Assembly: GCF_024323335.1 (NCBI RefSeq)
Contig: NC_066581.1
Coordinates: 436,988,238-437,052,237 of the forward strand
DNA length: 64,000 bases
Direction: 5' to 3'
Origin: Lathyrus oleraceus
Taxonomy: Eukaryota > Streptophyta > Magnoliopsida > Fabales > Fabaceae
In this document: positions 35,505 through 44,272 of the stretch, in pieces
Numbering within the stretch: the stretch's first letter is position 1
Layout: every line of letters starts with the position of its first letter
Program-made: the position numbers and the translations under genes
The notes under the pieces: model-generated
Told to the model about the DNA's origin: nothing
What the model saw: the letters and a program-made list of their open reading frames with translations, nothing else
Databases searched by the model: none

Positions 35505-35975
35505 GAATCAATGGAGTGGAGTACATTGTAGCATCTAGATCTACGCCATATCGGGCGTGGCGTTAGGCCTTTGCAGCCTCACACTGCTTCCTTCCATCTT
35601 CATCAAGCTTTTGTTGCTGTCGCCATTGGAACCTACATTGTCGAATTTGATGCATTAACTGGAAGCAAGATTTCCGCTCTTGACATTGGTGCGCCTGCTG
35701 TTTGAATGTCTTACAGTCCAACGAGTGGACACACTGTGATTGCAATCCTCCAGGATTGTACAATAAGATTTTGTGATTTTGACTTGGAGCAAACTTCTGT
35801 ACTGCATTCACCTGAGAAAAAGACTGAGCAAATTTCTTCTGACGCAGAAGTTCACATGGCTTTAACCCCACTCCAACCTGTTGTGTTTTTTGGGTTCCCT
35901 AAGAGAATGAGTGTGACAGTTGTTGGAACTGTTGAAGGCAATCGGACACCTACCAAAATCAATCCAGAGCTTTAA
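35505..35975 (+). pseudogene. Captured TWD40-2-like WD40 fragment (5' LTR)
   Basis: N-terminal part of a WD40 protein like plant TWD40-2, a subunit of the TPLATE endocytic complex. Readable stretches are LDLRHIGRGV, RPLQPHTASFHLHQA, GTYIVEFDALTGSKISALD, MSYSPTSGHTVIAILQDCTI and TPLQPVVFFGFPKRMSVTVV. A stop (35703-35705) breaks the frame where Arg or Val would be expected. The piece starts at the gene's own start region (the ATG at 35511 is followed by a one-base shift) and ends at 35975. The 3' LTR copy has an 11-bp deletion near 57833. Confidence 0.85.
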
Positions 35976-36094
35976 GCAGCATTGCAAATGATTTCCTGAG
36001 TTCTGTATAAGATCTAGTGAAAGATCCGGGATAGTGTAAAATATGTGAAGACATCAGATTTGCATGAGGAAAAATTCCTAGACCTCAAACAGCA

Positions 36095-37112
36095 TGCCAG
36101 TTGGATCCGCTCGATCATGGTCCTGCAGTGGCCCTTTTCCATCATTTCGCGCAATTGAATCACAACAGCTCATACATGCCTGATAAAAATCCTGTTCGCG
36201 AGATAGTGAGAGGTTGTAAGGGTTCGCCGCTGGCGCTTCAGGTCATCGCTGGATCACTTTGTCAACAGCCTTTTGAGAAGTGCTTGGATATATTGGAGGA
36301 TATCAATCAGAAGGGGTGCTTCATGGATATGGGACTTTTTCCTGAAGACCAAAGGATTCTTGTTACCGTCCTCGTCGATATGTGGGCAGAACTGCATGAC
36401 TTAGACGAAGACGGTACAAAAGAAATGGCCATTGTCCATGATTTAATCACCAGGAATTTGATTAATCTCATAGCTACAAGGAAAGTTGCAACAGAAACAG
36501 ACAAGTACTACAATAACCATTCTGGCATGATGCACAGAATTGGCAATTCATCAAAGCCAAGGGGAACCAATTGAAAATAGAAAAAGGCTGATCATCGACT
36601 TAAATGGAGATAGTCGTCCTGATTGGTGGGTAGGACAGAATCAGCAAGGAATCATTAGTCGTGCGTACTCGTTCATCTCCAGAATGTTTGTAAAAACCGA
36701 AACAACTAAAAGTTGATGCGCGTGTGTTGTCTATATCAACTGATGAAGCATTTTCTTCGGATTGGTGTGACATGCAACCTGATGAAGCTGAGATTCTGGT
36801 TTTAAATCTTCGATCTGACGAGTACTCATTACCAGATTTCACAAAGAAAATGAAATAAGGTTGGAGAAGGTTTCAGTCCCTTGTCTATGCAGACTGAAGA
36901 ATCTGCGGAAATTATCCATTCATATGTGCAATACAAAGAATGCTTTTGAAAGCTGTTCTATTCAAGTTTCAGATGCTATGCCAAATCTAGTGGAGTTGAG
37001 CATTGACTATTGCAATGATTTGATTAAACTGCCCGATGGATTTTGTAACATTACCACATTGAAGAAGCTTAGTATCACAAACTGCCATCGATACCCAAGG
37101 CTAATTCGTTGA
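36095..37112 (+). pseudogene. Captured RPW8-type helper NLR fragment (5' LTR)
   Basis: Matches the NB-ARC end to early LRR of ADR1/NRG1-like helper immune receptors. 36101-36574 has LFHHFAQLNHNSSYMPDKN, GCKGSPLALQVIAGSLCQQP, FMDMGLFPEDQRI and MWAELHDLDEDGT. After a frame change come RLIIDLNGDSRPDWWVGQNQ and QGIISRAYSFIS, then 36861-37112 with LRKLSIHMCNTKNAFESCSI and LVELSIDYCNDLIKLPDGF. There is no P-loop, so it cannot act as a receptor. Stops and shifts divide it into at least three pieces. Confidence 0.87.
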
Positions 37113-37270
37113 TTAGCAGTCACTCAAATTTGTATGGTATGCAGTCGGCTACTCATATGAAATCTCAAGCAGTCAATCAATTGGAAAAGTTTCGGTCTTC
37201 ATCGGCTTCAAGAGATGCCTTTCTGCATTCTCAACAACAGTATCAACAAAAACCCGATTAGTTCGTCGTA
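37113..37270 (+). pseudogene. Captured Gln-rich fragment, unidentified (5' LTR)
   Basis: A short open frame reads HMKSQAVNQLEKFRSSSASR and DAFLHSQQQYQQKP before a stop. This looks like a piece of a Gln-rich nuclear protein, but no family can be named. The 3' LTR copy lies at 59094-59251. Confidence 0.35.
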
Positions 37271-37685
37271 TCTTCTTGGTACTGTTAAAACTATGTTGCC
37301 TTCAAAAGCATGGAATAGCCTATCTCCTGATCTTTATGCAACATTTTGGGGTCTAACATTATATGATCTGTACGTTCCAAAAATCGTTATGAGGCAGAAA
37401 TAGCCAAGCTTCATGCTAGTCTTAAGTCTTTGGAAGAGATTTCTGACAATTCAAGCTCAGCAATCACCAAGAGGAAGAAAGAAAAGGAAAGAATTCAAGA
37501 ATCTCTTGACCGCCTGATTAGTGAACTGCATAAACAAGAAGAAAATGCCGCATCTGTCAGCAGACAACTCTCTTATGCAAAAGACAAATGGTTAAGTTCC
37601 TGTCCTGATACCTTGAAGATTAACATGGAGTTTCTTCAGCGTTGTATATTTCCACGCTGTACTTTCCCCCCTCTTACTTCAGCGT
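37271..37685 (+). pseudogene. Captured THO2 fragment (5' LTR)
   Basis: Matches THO complex subunit 2, a nuclear mRNA-export factor. The first part has MLPSKAWNSLSPDLYATFWG and LTLYDLYVPK. After a one-base shift at about 37383 it continues EAEIAKLHASLKSLEEISDN, then ITKRKKEKERIQESLDRLIS, KDKWLSSCPDTLKINMEFLQ and RCIFPRCTF. The full protein is far longer (over 1,500 residues in plants), so this is a small exon set without its intact intron pattern. Confidence 0.85.
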
Positions 37686-37796
37686 CGATCTCTGGTTCTT
37701 GTCAATGCAGATGCACCCTACATTAAGATGGTCAGTGAACAGTTTGATAGATGCCATGGAACTCTTCTTCAATATGTCGATTTTCTATGCAATGCA
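37686..37796 (+). pseudogene. Captured fragment, unidentified (5' LTR)
   Basis: Translates as VLVNADAPYIKMVSEQFDRC and HGTLLQYVDFL before joining the WD-type fragment that follows. It is clean enough to be an exon. I could not assign a family. Confidence 0.35.
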
Positions 37797-38105
37797 AGTT
37801 CACTAGTGTCAGCATTGAATTTCTGCCTGGATACTCTACATCTGGCCGTTGGTGATGAAAGTGGTGTTGTTCGTCTATATGGGCTAATAAGGAGTTTAGA
37901 TGACACAACTTTGCATTTTATGACAGAAAATGGAACTAATGTTCATAATGTGAATCAAGGGGACGAACTTTATTGCAAAGCAGTGTTTTCCCTTCAAAAC
38001 TCAGCTGTATGTGGATTACAGTTTGCAAATCTTGGAGGGAATCTTGCAGTTGGATATGAACATGGGCAGGTGGCCATGCTTGACACATTACATCATCAAT
38101 TCTGT
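37797..38105 (+). pseudogene. Captured tomosyn/Lgl-like WD fragment (5' LTR)
   Basis: Readable as LHLAVGDESGVVRLYGLIRS, DELYCKAVFSLQNSAVCGLQ and FANLGGNLAVGYEHGQVAML, typical of plant tomosyn/lethal-giant-larvae-like WD proteins that act in vesicle trafficking. It is open from 37728 through 38192, but after about 38085 the family match is lost by a frame change or a fragment junction. Confidence 0.65.
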
Positions 38106-38720
38106 TTCTTACAAATGATGCATCAGGAAGAGTTCTGCATGAGTCCAGTGCCTGCATTACAGTCATGTTGTCTAAGTTGCTCAGGGGCTTAAATCATCTC
38201 AAATTTCAATCTCAGAGACACTGAACGAAACAGCTAACAGAATTATAGAGCATGCAGAAACATTTGTTTTAATTGACCATTTGTGCTCGTGCTTAGCGAC
38301 TTCAGGTTCGGGTCTTATTGCAGGTTTTTCCAATATGCTACGGGCTGCTTCTGAAGCATGCAGGGCTGCGTGGTTGTTGTTTAATGTTCTGAATGTCTTT
38401 ATTAAGAGAAATAGTGCCATTTTCTTTCCCATCAGTGCATTGCGGAGGACAGAAATTATGGATCACCGACAAGATCCCTTGTTTGATGAAGAATCAACAA
38501 AAAATAACCGATGTAATCACAAGAGCATTCCTGAGATCCGAAGCTGTTCATGTTGTCGTTTACTATTGTTTTCACCAACGGATTGAGTCTGCAATGATTT
38601 GTGGTCTTCAGCTTTTGTCAAGTTCCTCTCTCAGCAAAGATGCACCCACATTGCAACCATACTTCAGATTATACTCACCTCCTTCCTGCAAGCATCAAAC
38701 AATACATATCATAATCAAGT
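38106..38720 (+). pseudogene. Captured RUNKEL-like kinase ARM-region fragment (5' LTR)
   Basis: Pieces in several frames: SACITVMLSKLLRG, ISETLNETANRIIEHAETFV, DHLCSCLATSGSGLIAG, MLRAASEACRAAWLLFNVLN, then ITRAFLRSEAVHVVVYYCFH and QRIESAMICGLQLLS. This resembles the Armadillo-type C-terminal half of the plant microtubule-associated kinase RUNKEL. The assignment rests on memory of family sequence, so it is moderate. Frameshifts and stops separate the pieces. Confidence 0.55.
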
Positions 38721-38960
38721 GAATTCGCGGCAGTGAATAGCTTTTTTACCGGCGGTAAAAATCCACAAGCAAAAGGGAATCAAAATATTTTCAGAAGAAG
38801 GTACAAGGTACATGTTACCTTTTTCAGAATAAACACCAAAACAGGGTAGACAAACTGGCGGCACCAAAAGCACTTCCAAGTTTGACATCCCTTTGATCTT
38901 AACGGCCAAGGAAAAACCCTAACAGTGGGACTATAAAAGGAGCGGATACTGTTCACTAAG
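38721..38960 (+). promoter_or_regulatory. LTR promoter of element B (5' LTR)
   Basis: TATAAAAG at 38932-38939, preceded by a telobox-like AAAAACCCTAA (38912-38922) and followed by two AAAACCCTAG-type stretches in the presumed leader. This layout resembles promoters of plant ribosomal-protein and housekeeping genes. The U3/R border would be about 30 bases after TATA. The short open stretch on the minus strand (38715-38909) has no family. Confidence 0.6.
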
Positions 38961-40256
38961 GGGGGAGAAGATTAACGGCTACTGAGAGAGCTGAAAAACC
39001 CTAGTTTTTGGAGAGGATTGGTAGCTACCATTTAGAAAAGAAAAGGAGAGATTTGAAGGCAACGCTTACTCAGATTCGTCGGTCGAACTCGCCGCAACCG
39101 GTTAGCTTCCTTTCTGAACTTTATTTCCATGTTTCGATTATGCTTTGAACTTCATGTTTGATTTAGCAACACCGCTGCCTGTTTGATTGTGATGTTAACT
39201 TGCTGTTAAGACTTTGATTTTCAAAATGGAAAGAAGACTTAGCTTGGTCATTCGTTCGTTACTGTTTTCAACATGAGCTTTGGTTATTCGTAGTTACTGT
39301 TTTCAACTTTGTGTTTTATTTAAAAGGTTTGGTGTGTCTTTTGTTATATTATGTATTAGTGTTTGAAACTATATAACAAGGATGTCTATCTGGTTGAGTT
39401 GGTAAAGAGGTGCTTTGGTAAACTCTAGGTTCTGGGTTAAATCCCTGGTTTTCAACATTTCTCATTTTTAATATTTTTTACTAGTTTTTATTATTATTAT
39501 TACCATTTTTTTTATTATTTTAAACCTTTTATTTATTTATTTTTATTTTTTTCTCCTTTTTTTTAACACTTGTTGATTTTAATGTTAAACATCGATTTTT
39601 AATTTATGGATTTGACAATTTTCTTGTTATTTATCCATGATTATTTTTATCGATATATTGATAGTATTTCGTCGCGTTTTGACTAATCGCATATGACATT
39701 TCAATTATTGTCAACATGCACAAACCGGCTTTGAGCACATTATTTAGGTTTTGTGTGTCCCTCAATTTCCATCTGTGCGAAATCCCGATTTTACTTTTTT
39801 TCGATTCAATTTTTAAGTGTGTTGGAAATATAATTTATTGTGTTATTTATTTTCTTCACATGGCTTACTCTTGGGCCTTCTTACAATGAGACAGTTCTCT
39901 TGCACTTACACTCATAAATTGCATTATTTGTTGTTTGGGCCCGATTTAATTATTCCAGTATTTTGAATTCCCATTTGACAAAATGTACCCCACTCCCCCG
40001 ATGTGTAATAATTTTACTGTTTTATTTCTTTGACTGTTTAGTTAGCTACTAACACAAGAATAAAATCAACAATTTCCAAAAGATCAAAAATAAGACTCGA
40101 TCCAACGTCGAATATTTTCTCAATAAACAAATCAATCCATTTCTCCCTCTTATTCTATTCCATTTCTTTCAAACTTTCATCAAACGCTTGATTCAACGTC
40201 AAGCCATTTTTCTAATAAAAACTCAAAAAATATTAATTCATAATTAAAACCTTTTC
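38961..40256 (+). other. R/U5 non-coding region of element B 5' LTR
   Basis: No gene. It starts with a leader-like stretch (AAAACCCTAG) and a GGTTAGC donor-like site near 39100, then AT-rich DNA. The tRNA-like segment is at 39380-39450. Confidence 0.5.
39380..39450 (+). repeat. tRNA-like (SINE remnant) segment in LTR B
   Basis: TGGTTGAGTTGGTAAAGAG resembles a pol III A box, and GGTTCTGGGTTAAATCCC is a B box with a small insertion. The 3' LTR copy (61370-61433) reads GGTTCAATCCC, closer to consensus. No acceptor stem is seen, so it is a remnant rather than a tRNA gene. Confidence 0.4.
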
Positions 40257-40740
40257 AATAAAGATGGAAGTGGAACGCGGTGTATACCACGCACTCCTGA
40301 GACTAGGATTCGAGATGTATATCTCGCCAATCCTAGCTCTCGCCATCATCCAAATTTATCCACTTTGTTTTCTCTCAAACACTCATTCAAATTTCTCTTA
40401 AACGTCCATCAATACTTGATCTAGTGTCAAGTCATTTTTCACAACAAAACTCAAAATACCTAATTCTTATTTAACACTTTTTTAATAAAGGTGGAAATGG
40501 AACATGGTGTATACCGTGCACTCCTGAGATTAAGATTCGAGACGTATGCCTCGCCTATCTTAGCTCTCGCCAATTGTCAATGCGATTTCTTCAAACCCTT
40601 TCTCAATCAAATTCCAAAATACTTAATTCCTATCTTAACCTCTTTCAATAAAGATGGAAGTGGAACATGGTGTATACCGTGCACTCCTGAGGCTAGGATT
40701 CGAGATGTATATCTCGCTCATCCAAGTTCTCGCCATCACT
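40257..40740 (+). repeat. Three structured repeats in U5 (5' LTR)
   Basis: Three copies of a block beginning ATAAAGATGGAAGTGGAAC, starting near 40257, 40486 and 40648. Each holds a nested stem-loop: outer arms CTAGGATT/AATCCTAG around inner arms CGAGAT/ATCTCG with loop GTAT in copy 1 (40303-40336). Copy 2 (40530-40563) differs by paired changes that keep two base pairs. The same set is in the 3' LTR (62230-62715). Confidence 0.8.
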
Positions 40741-41331
40741 TAAAATACACCAAACCAATCAATTTCTTTTTTCTCGCCGCCGTGCGATTGACTCTTAAAC
40801 CTTTTTCAAACGAAAGGTACTTTGTTTCAAAACAATGCATGGCAATGTTTCTCCACCTGTTTTGGATAGTCCAACAATGTTTTCGTCGATTTGACACAAA
40901 GTAGCTTTCGCTAAAATCGACCAACAAACAAACATTTTTCTACCCAGAACTACGTAAAACACTTAGGTTTAGTCCTTCGTTAAGAAATCCAAAAATATTC
41001 TCCTCTTTTCTTTTCTTTCCCACTTAATAACTTGAAAAGCCTAACATTTCAAACTAATATTAATGCACACAACTGACCTAATGGTTCCCGTTGAGTACAA
41101 AGGACGTGAGGGTACTAATACCTTCCCCTTGCGTAATCGACTCCCGAACCCTGATTTTGTTGCGACGACCAATAATCATTGTTGTTTTGTCTTGGGTTTT
41201 ATTGATATTTTCCCTTTCCTTTTTAGGAATAAATAAAGTTCGGTGGCGACTCTGTTCAGTCCATCATTGCGAGCGTGCGATCGCGCTTCGCTTTGAAGTC
41301 GTATCCCCATTTTTCCATGAGGTGCGACAGA

Positions 41332-41349
41332 TGGCGACTCTACTGGGGA
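41332..41349 (+). other. Primer-binding site, tRNA-Arg type (element B)
   Basis: TGGCGACTCTACTGGGGA, two bases after the LTR end. It differs at one position from the tRNA-Arg complement used by Tat/Ogre elements. Confidence 0.88.
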
Positions 41350-41354
41350 CATAC

Positions 41355-41359
41355 CCAAC
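41355..41359. repeat. Target-site duplication CCAAC (left)
   Basis: CCAAC precedes the solo LTR and is repeated at 43389-43393. A perfect 5-bp duplication. Confidence 0.9.
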
Positions 41360-43388
41360 TGTAACACCCCAAAATTTTCCCTCCTCATTCATGCATTCAC
41401 TTTTTAGGTCATTTAGCATTTCATACCACATTGCATCATGTCAATCGGACTTAGCTCCAAGAAGCTCGGACATCATCCAGGACACTTTGTGGGTTCTATT
41501 TAGATGGTCAGTCAATACAAGGAAAAGACTTGAGGTACTACCAACAGGTCCAAATGGGGCCCATTCACCGTGCAAATCACCAAGTCTGAAGAAGCAAGAA
41601 TCTGTTGCTGAGCTGTCATGCTCGCTAGGCGAGCAGATGTTTCGCCTAGCGAAGAGTACTGACTCGCTAGGCGAGCAAATCCTTCGCTAGGCGAAGGGCG
41701 CGTATTGCAGAACATAACAGAAAAGTTTTGGGCTTGAGCTGTCCTCATTCAAATCCCACAAGCTGCGAAATTTGGTCTATAAATACCAGAGTGGTCAATG
41801 AAATAAAGGGTGAACACTGGCTGAACAGAAAAGACCAGAGACTAGAGAAAGAGACCTAGGAACTACTCTGCAGCAACCTTCAGGCAACTCTGAGAAGTTC
41901 ACTCCGCCTCACACAAACCCTAGTATTACTTTGCAGATCCAGCCGTACCATTCAATCTTAATCAGTCTCTCTCATCAGGTATGCCTTTGTTCCTATTACT
42001 TTACGCCTTGAATTTGAATATTATGAATGTATGAGGTAATATCAGGTTTTGCCCACGGTTCGAATAAGCATGAATGTGTAACAATACCTAGAATGTTTTA
42101 ATCGTTTTCGTTTATGAGATGGATACCACAGGGTTTCGGATCATAGAGATCGAACTGTTATCAAGGAGGAATCCAAAACCCGCAGGCCTTCGCTAGCCGC
42201 TTCGCTAGGCGAGCCTGTAGCGAAGCTTCGCTAAGCCTTCGCTAGGCGAAGCATCGCTAAGCCTTCGCTAGGCGAAGCAGTCGCGAACGTGACAGTATTT
42301 GCTTTTTGTTCTGTTTTGTTCTAACCTATCTTGTGCTTCCATGGCATTGTTTTTCCTTGAATTTCATCTTGTTTGTCTAACCTTTCTGTTGAGTTTTCGT
42401 GAGGGCTCATATACTCTTGCAGGGATACCATCCGGAGGTTTATTCCGATTACTCGTATTGACTGATTTTCTTTGATGGTCTAGCTGGAGAGATCTCAGGG
42501 TTGCTAATCCTTTAATTGCTGTAACTTCGGATCTTTATCCGTGTGGTAATTTTTTCCCTTTCTCGTACTTTATCGCTTTCTTAGCTGGAAGAGCTCGATA
42601 GGAGGCAATGTTTGAGCCCCTTGGTGGCATTTTACTTTAAGATACATGTTTTGTGTGGTGTGATCGCTTCCCCATAGGACACGAGGCTTCAGATAGTCTC
42701 CCGTTTGCATGCCAATTAAGGTAGCACTGTTCCTTCGCCTAGGACTTCCTTTTTGCATGTGCGTTCCTACAATGCGAACAAACCCTAAAACCCAAAGCAA
42801 CATGTTATCTCCTTCTACTACAGGCGAGTAAGTCTCCAAAGGTCGAGCATCCGGTAGATTGCGTAGTAACGTTCTTCGTCCAAAACTCAATCCATAACCC
42901 CGTAGTTAGCCGAACTACGACTTACTCTGATTCTCATTCCAGATGAGATACGTAGGCATAAGACGCGATGTCTTGGCGAGCACACATCCCCCCAACCCAT
43001 AGGTCAGCCGAGCTACGAAGACTCTGATTCTCATATTCAGATGAGATACGTATACAGTGGATGCGACATCCGCGCGAGTCATTTCTCTTAACCTTTTTTA
43101 GTAGATAAACACATTAGGTAAACCCACACCCTTTAGACAAGAACCACAGAAGTGGATCCCGTAGAGTACTATGGATGCGTAGGGGTGCTAATACCTTCCC
43201 TTCGCATAACCGACTCCCGAACCCAAGATTTGGTTGCGAGACCCCGTCTTGTCCTTTCCTTTTTCAGGTTTACTTCGAGCGTTTCCTTTCCCTCCTTTGG
43301 GATGAATAACGCACGGTGGCAACTCTTCTGTCATTTTCGTTCGTCGGTTGTTTTTTTTTTCGCGCACTGTATTTTTCAGGTTGCGACA
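41360..43388 (+). mobile_element. Solo LTR, family D, in element B leader
   Basis: A 2029-bp LTR starting TGTAACACCCCAAAATTTTC and ending GGTTGCGACA, with CCAAC on both sides and no internal region. Same family as the reverse copy at 17508-19908. It has TATAAATA at 41778-41785, CGCTAGGCGA clusters at 41610-41700 and 42185-42285, the U5 motif GGGTGCTAATACCTTCCC at 43183-43200, and GGTGGCAACTCT near its end. Open stretches (42570-42890 minus, 43188-43601) are LTR sequence, not genes. It lies only ten bases beyond the primer site of element B. Confidence 0.92.
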
Positions 43389-43393
43389 CCAAC
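43389..43393. repeat. Target-site duplication CCAAC (right)
   Basis: Second copy of CCAAC, immediately after the solo LTR. The element B leader resumes here. Confidence 0.9.
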
Positions 43394-44272
43394 CCCTAAG
43401 TGAGTCAAGCCTAGTTAGGACGTTTGTGTGCCTCTGTTTGTTTAATTGTGTGGCTTTTCCCTTATTTATTGCTTTTAATATCTTTATTGTTATATTGATA
43501 TTTCTGTTATATATTGGTTCAACTGTGTTGGGTACTTGGATATTTGATTGCAAACCATGTGGGAAAGACTCTACACCCGAGTCTAGAGTGAAAAAAAACA
43601 TAAGATAGGACGATGGTTGAGTAGTACGGACTCCCGAGGTGAATACTTCGTAAGAGTCAGTACGAGAACCTCACTTAGAGTAGATTCTTTTGCAAATATT
43701 ATCGCCCGAGGTGTATACCTCGTAAGCTTCGATGTTTCAAAGGGGTCCATGACTCTAAGGACCTTTTAGAACATTGAACCTTTTGCCAACTAGAAATGAT
43801 GGTTGCGTAGTATGGATTCCCGAGGTGAATACTTCGTAAGAATCGATACGAGAACCTCGCTCAGAATAGATTCTCTAGATGGAGTTGACGATCGGAAAGT
43901 ATTTTCTGTAAGCGTCAAACAGTCTTTTGAATCCATGACTCTGAGTACCCTGTCTAGAACCCAGTCGATGGTTGCGTAGTACGGACTCCCGAGGTGAATA
44001 ATTCATAAGAGTCGGTACGAGAACCTCACCCAGAATAGATTCCCTTGATGGAGTTGACGACCGGAAAGTATTTCCCGTAAGCGTCAAACATTCTTGTAAA
44101 TCAATGACTCTGGCGATCCTTTGTAACAAAGCCCTGGATCACACCCGGTGAGAACCCCTGTTTTGGAAAGCAATCAAATTTATCCATACCTCGGACCTTT
44201 GAACCTGTACCAAAAAAAAAGAAAAAACATTGCATCCATCCATTCATTGCATATGCATAAAAAGCAAAACTC
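43394..44272 (+). other. Leader of element B with ~180-bp tandem repeats
   Basis: Untranslated leader before gag. Three related blocks begin GATGGTTG near 43610, 43797 and 43968, each with TACGGACTCCCGAGGTGAAT or a variant and GTACGAGAACCTC. There is no ORF1 such as the one found in element A at 11341. A poly-A-like run at 44211-44228 precedes gag. Confidence 0.65.

Larger units (their letters stand above)
32802..41329 (+). repeat. 5' LTR of element B (8.5 kb)
   Basis: Begins TGTCACACCCCGATTTTGAC and ends GAGGTGCGACA, two bases before the primer site. U3 (to about 38960) is filled with host-gene fragments; TATAAAAG is at 38932; R/U5 (about 38960-41329) has a tRNA-like stretch, AT-rich DNA, three structured repeats and an AATAAATAAAG signal near 41229. 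In about 375 bp of the kinesin piece I count seven substitutions against the 3' LTR. It is 55 bp shorter than the 3' LTR, mainly from one gap near 40950 (present as 62937-62993 in the other copy). 32802-33299 contains no recognisable gene. Confidence 0.92.

Noticed and set aside
39380..39450. Functional tRNA gene
   Set aside because: A/B-box words are present but no acceptor or anticodon stems pair, and the B box has an insertion in this copy.
42570..42890. Minus-strand protein in the family D LTR
   Set aside because: The same sequence is in the reverse solo LTR (about 17990-18720) without a conserved frame. It is LTR leader.
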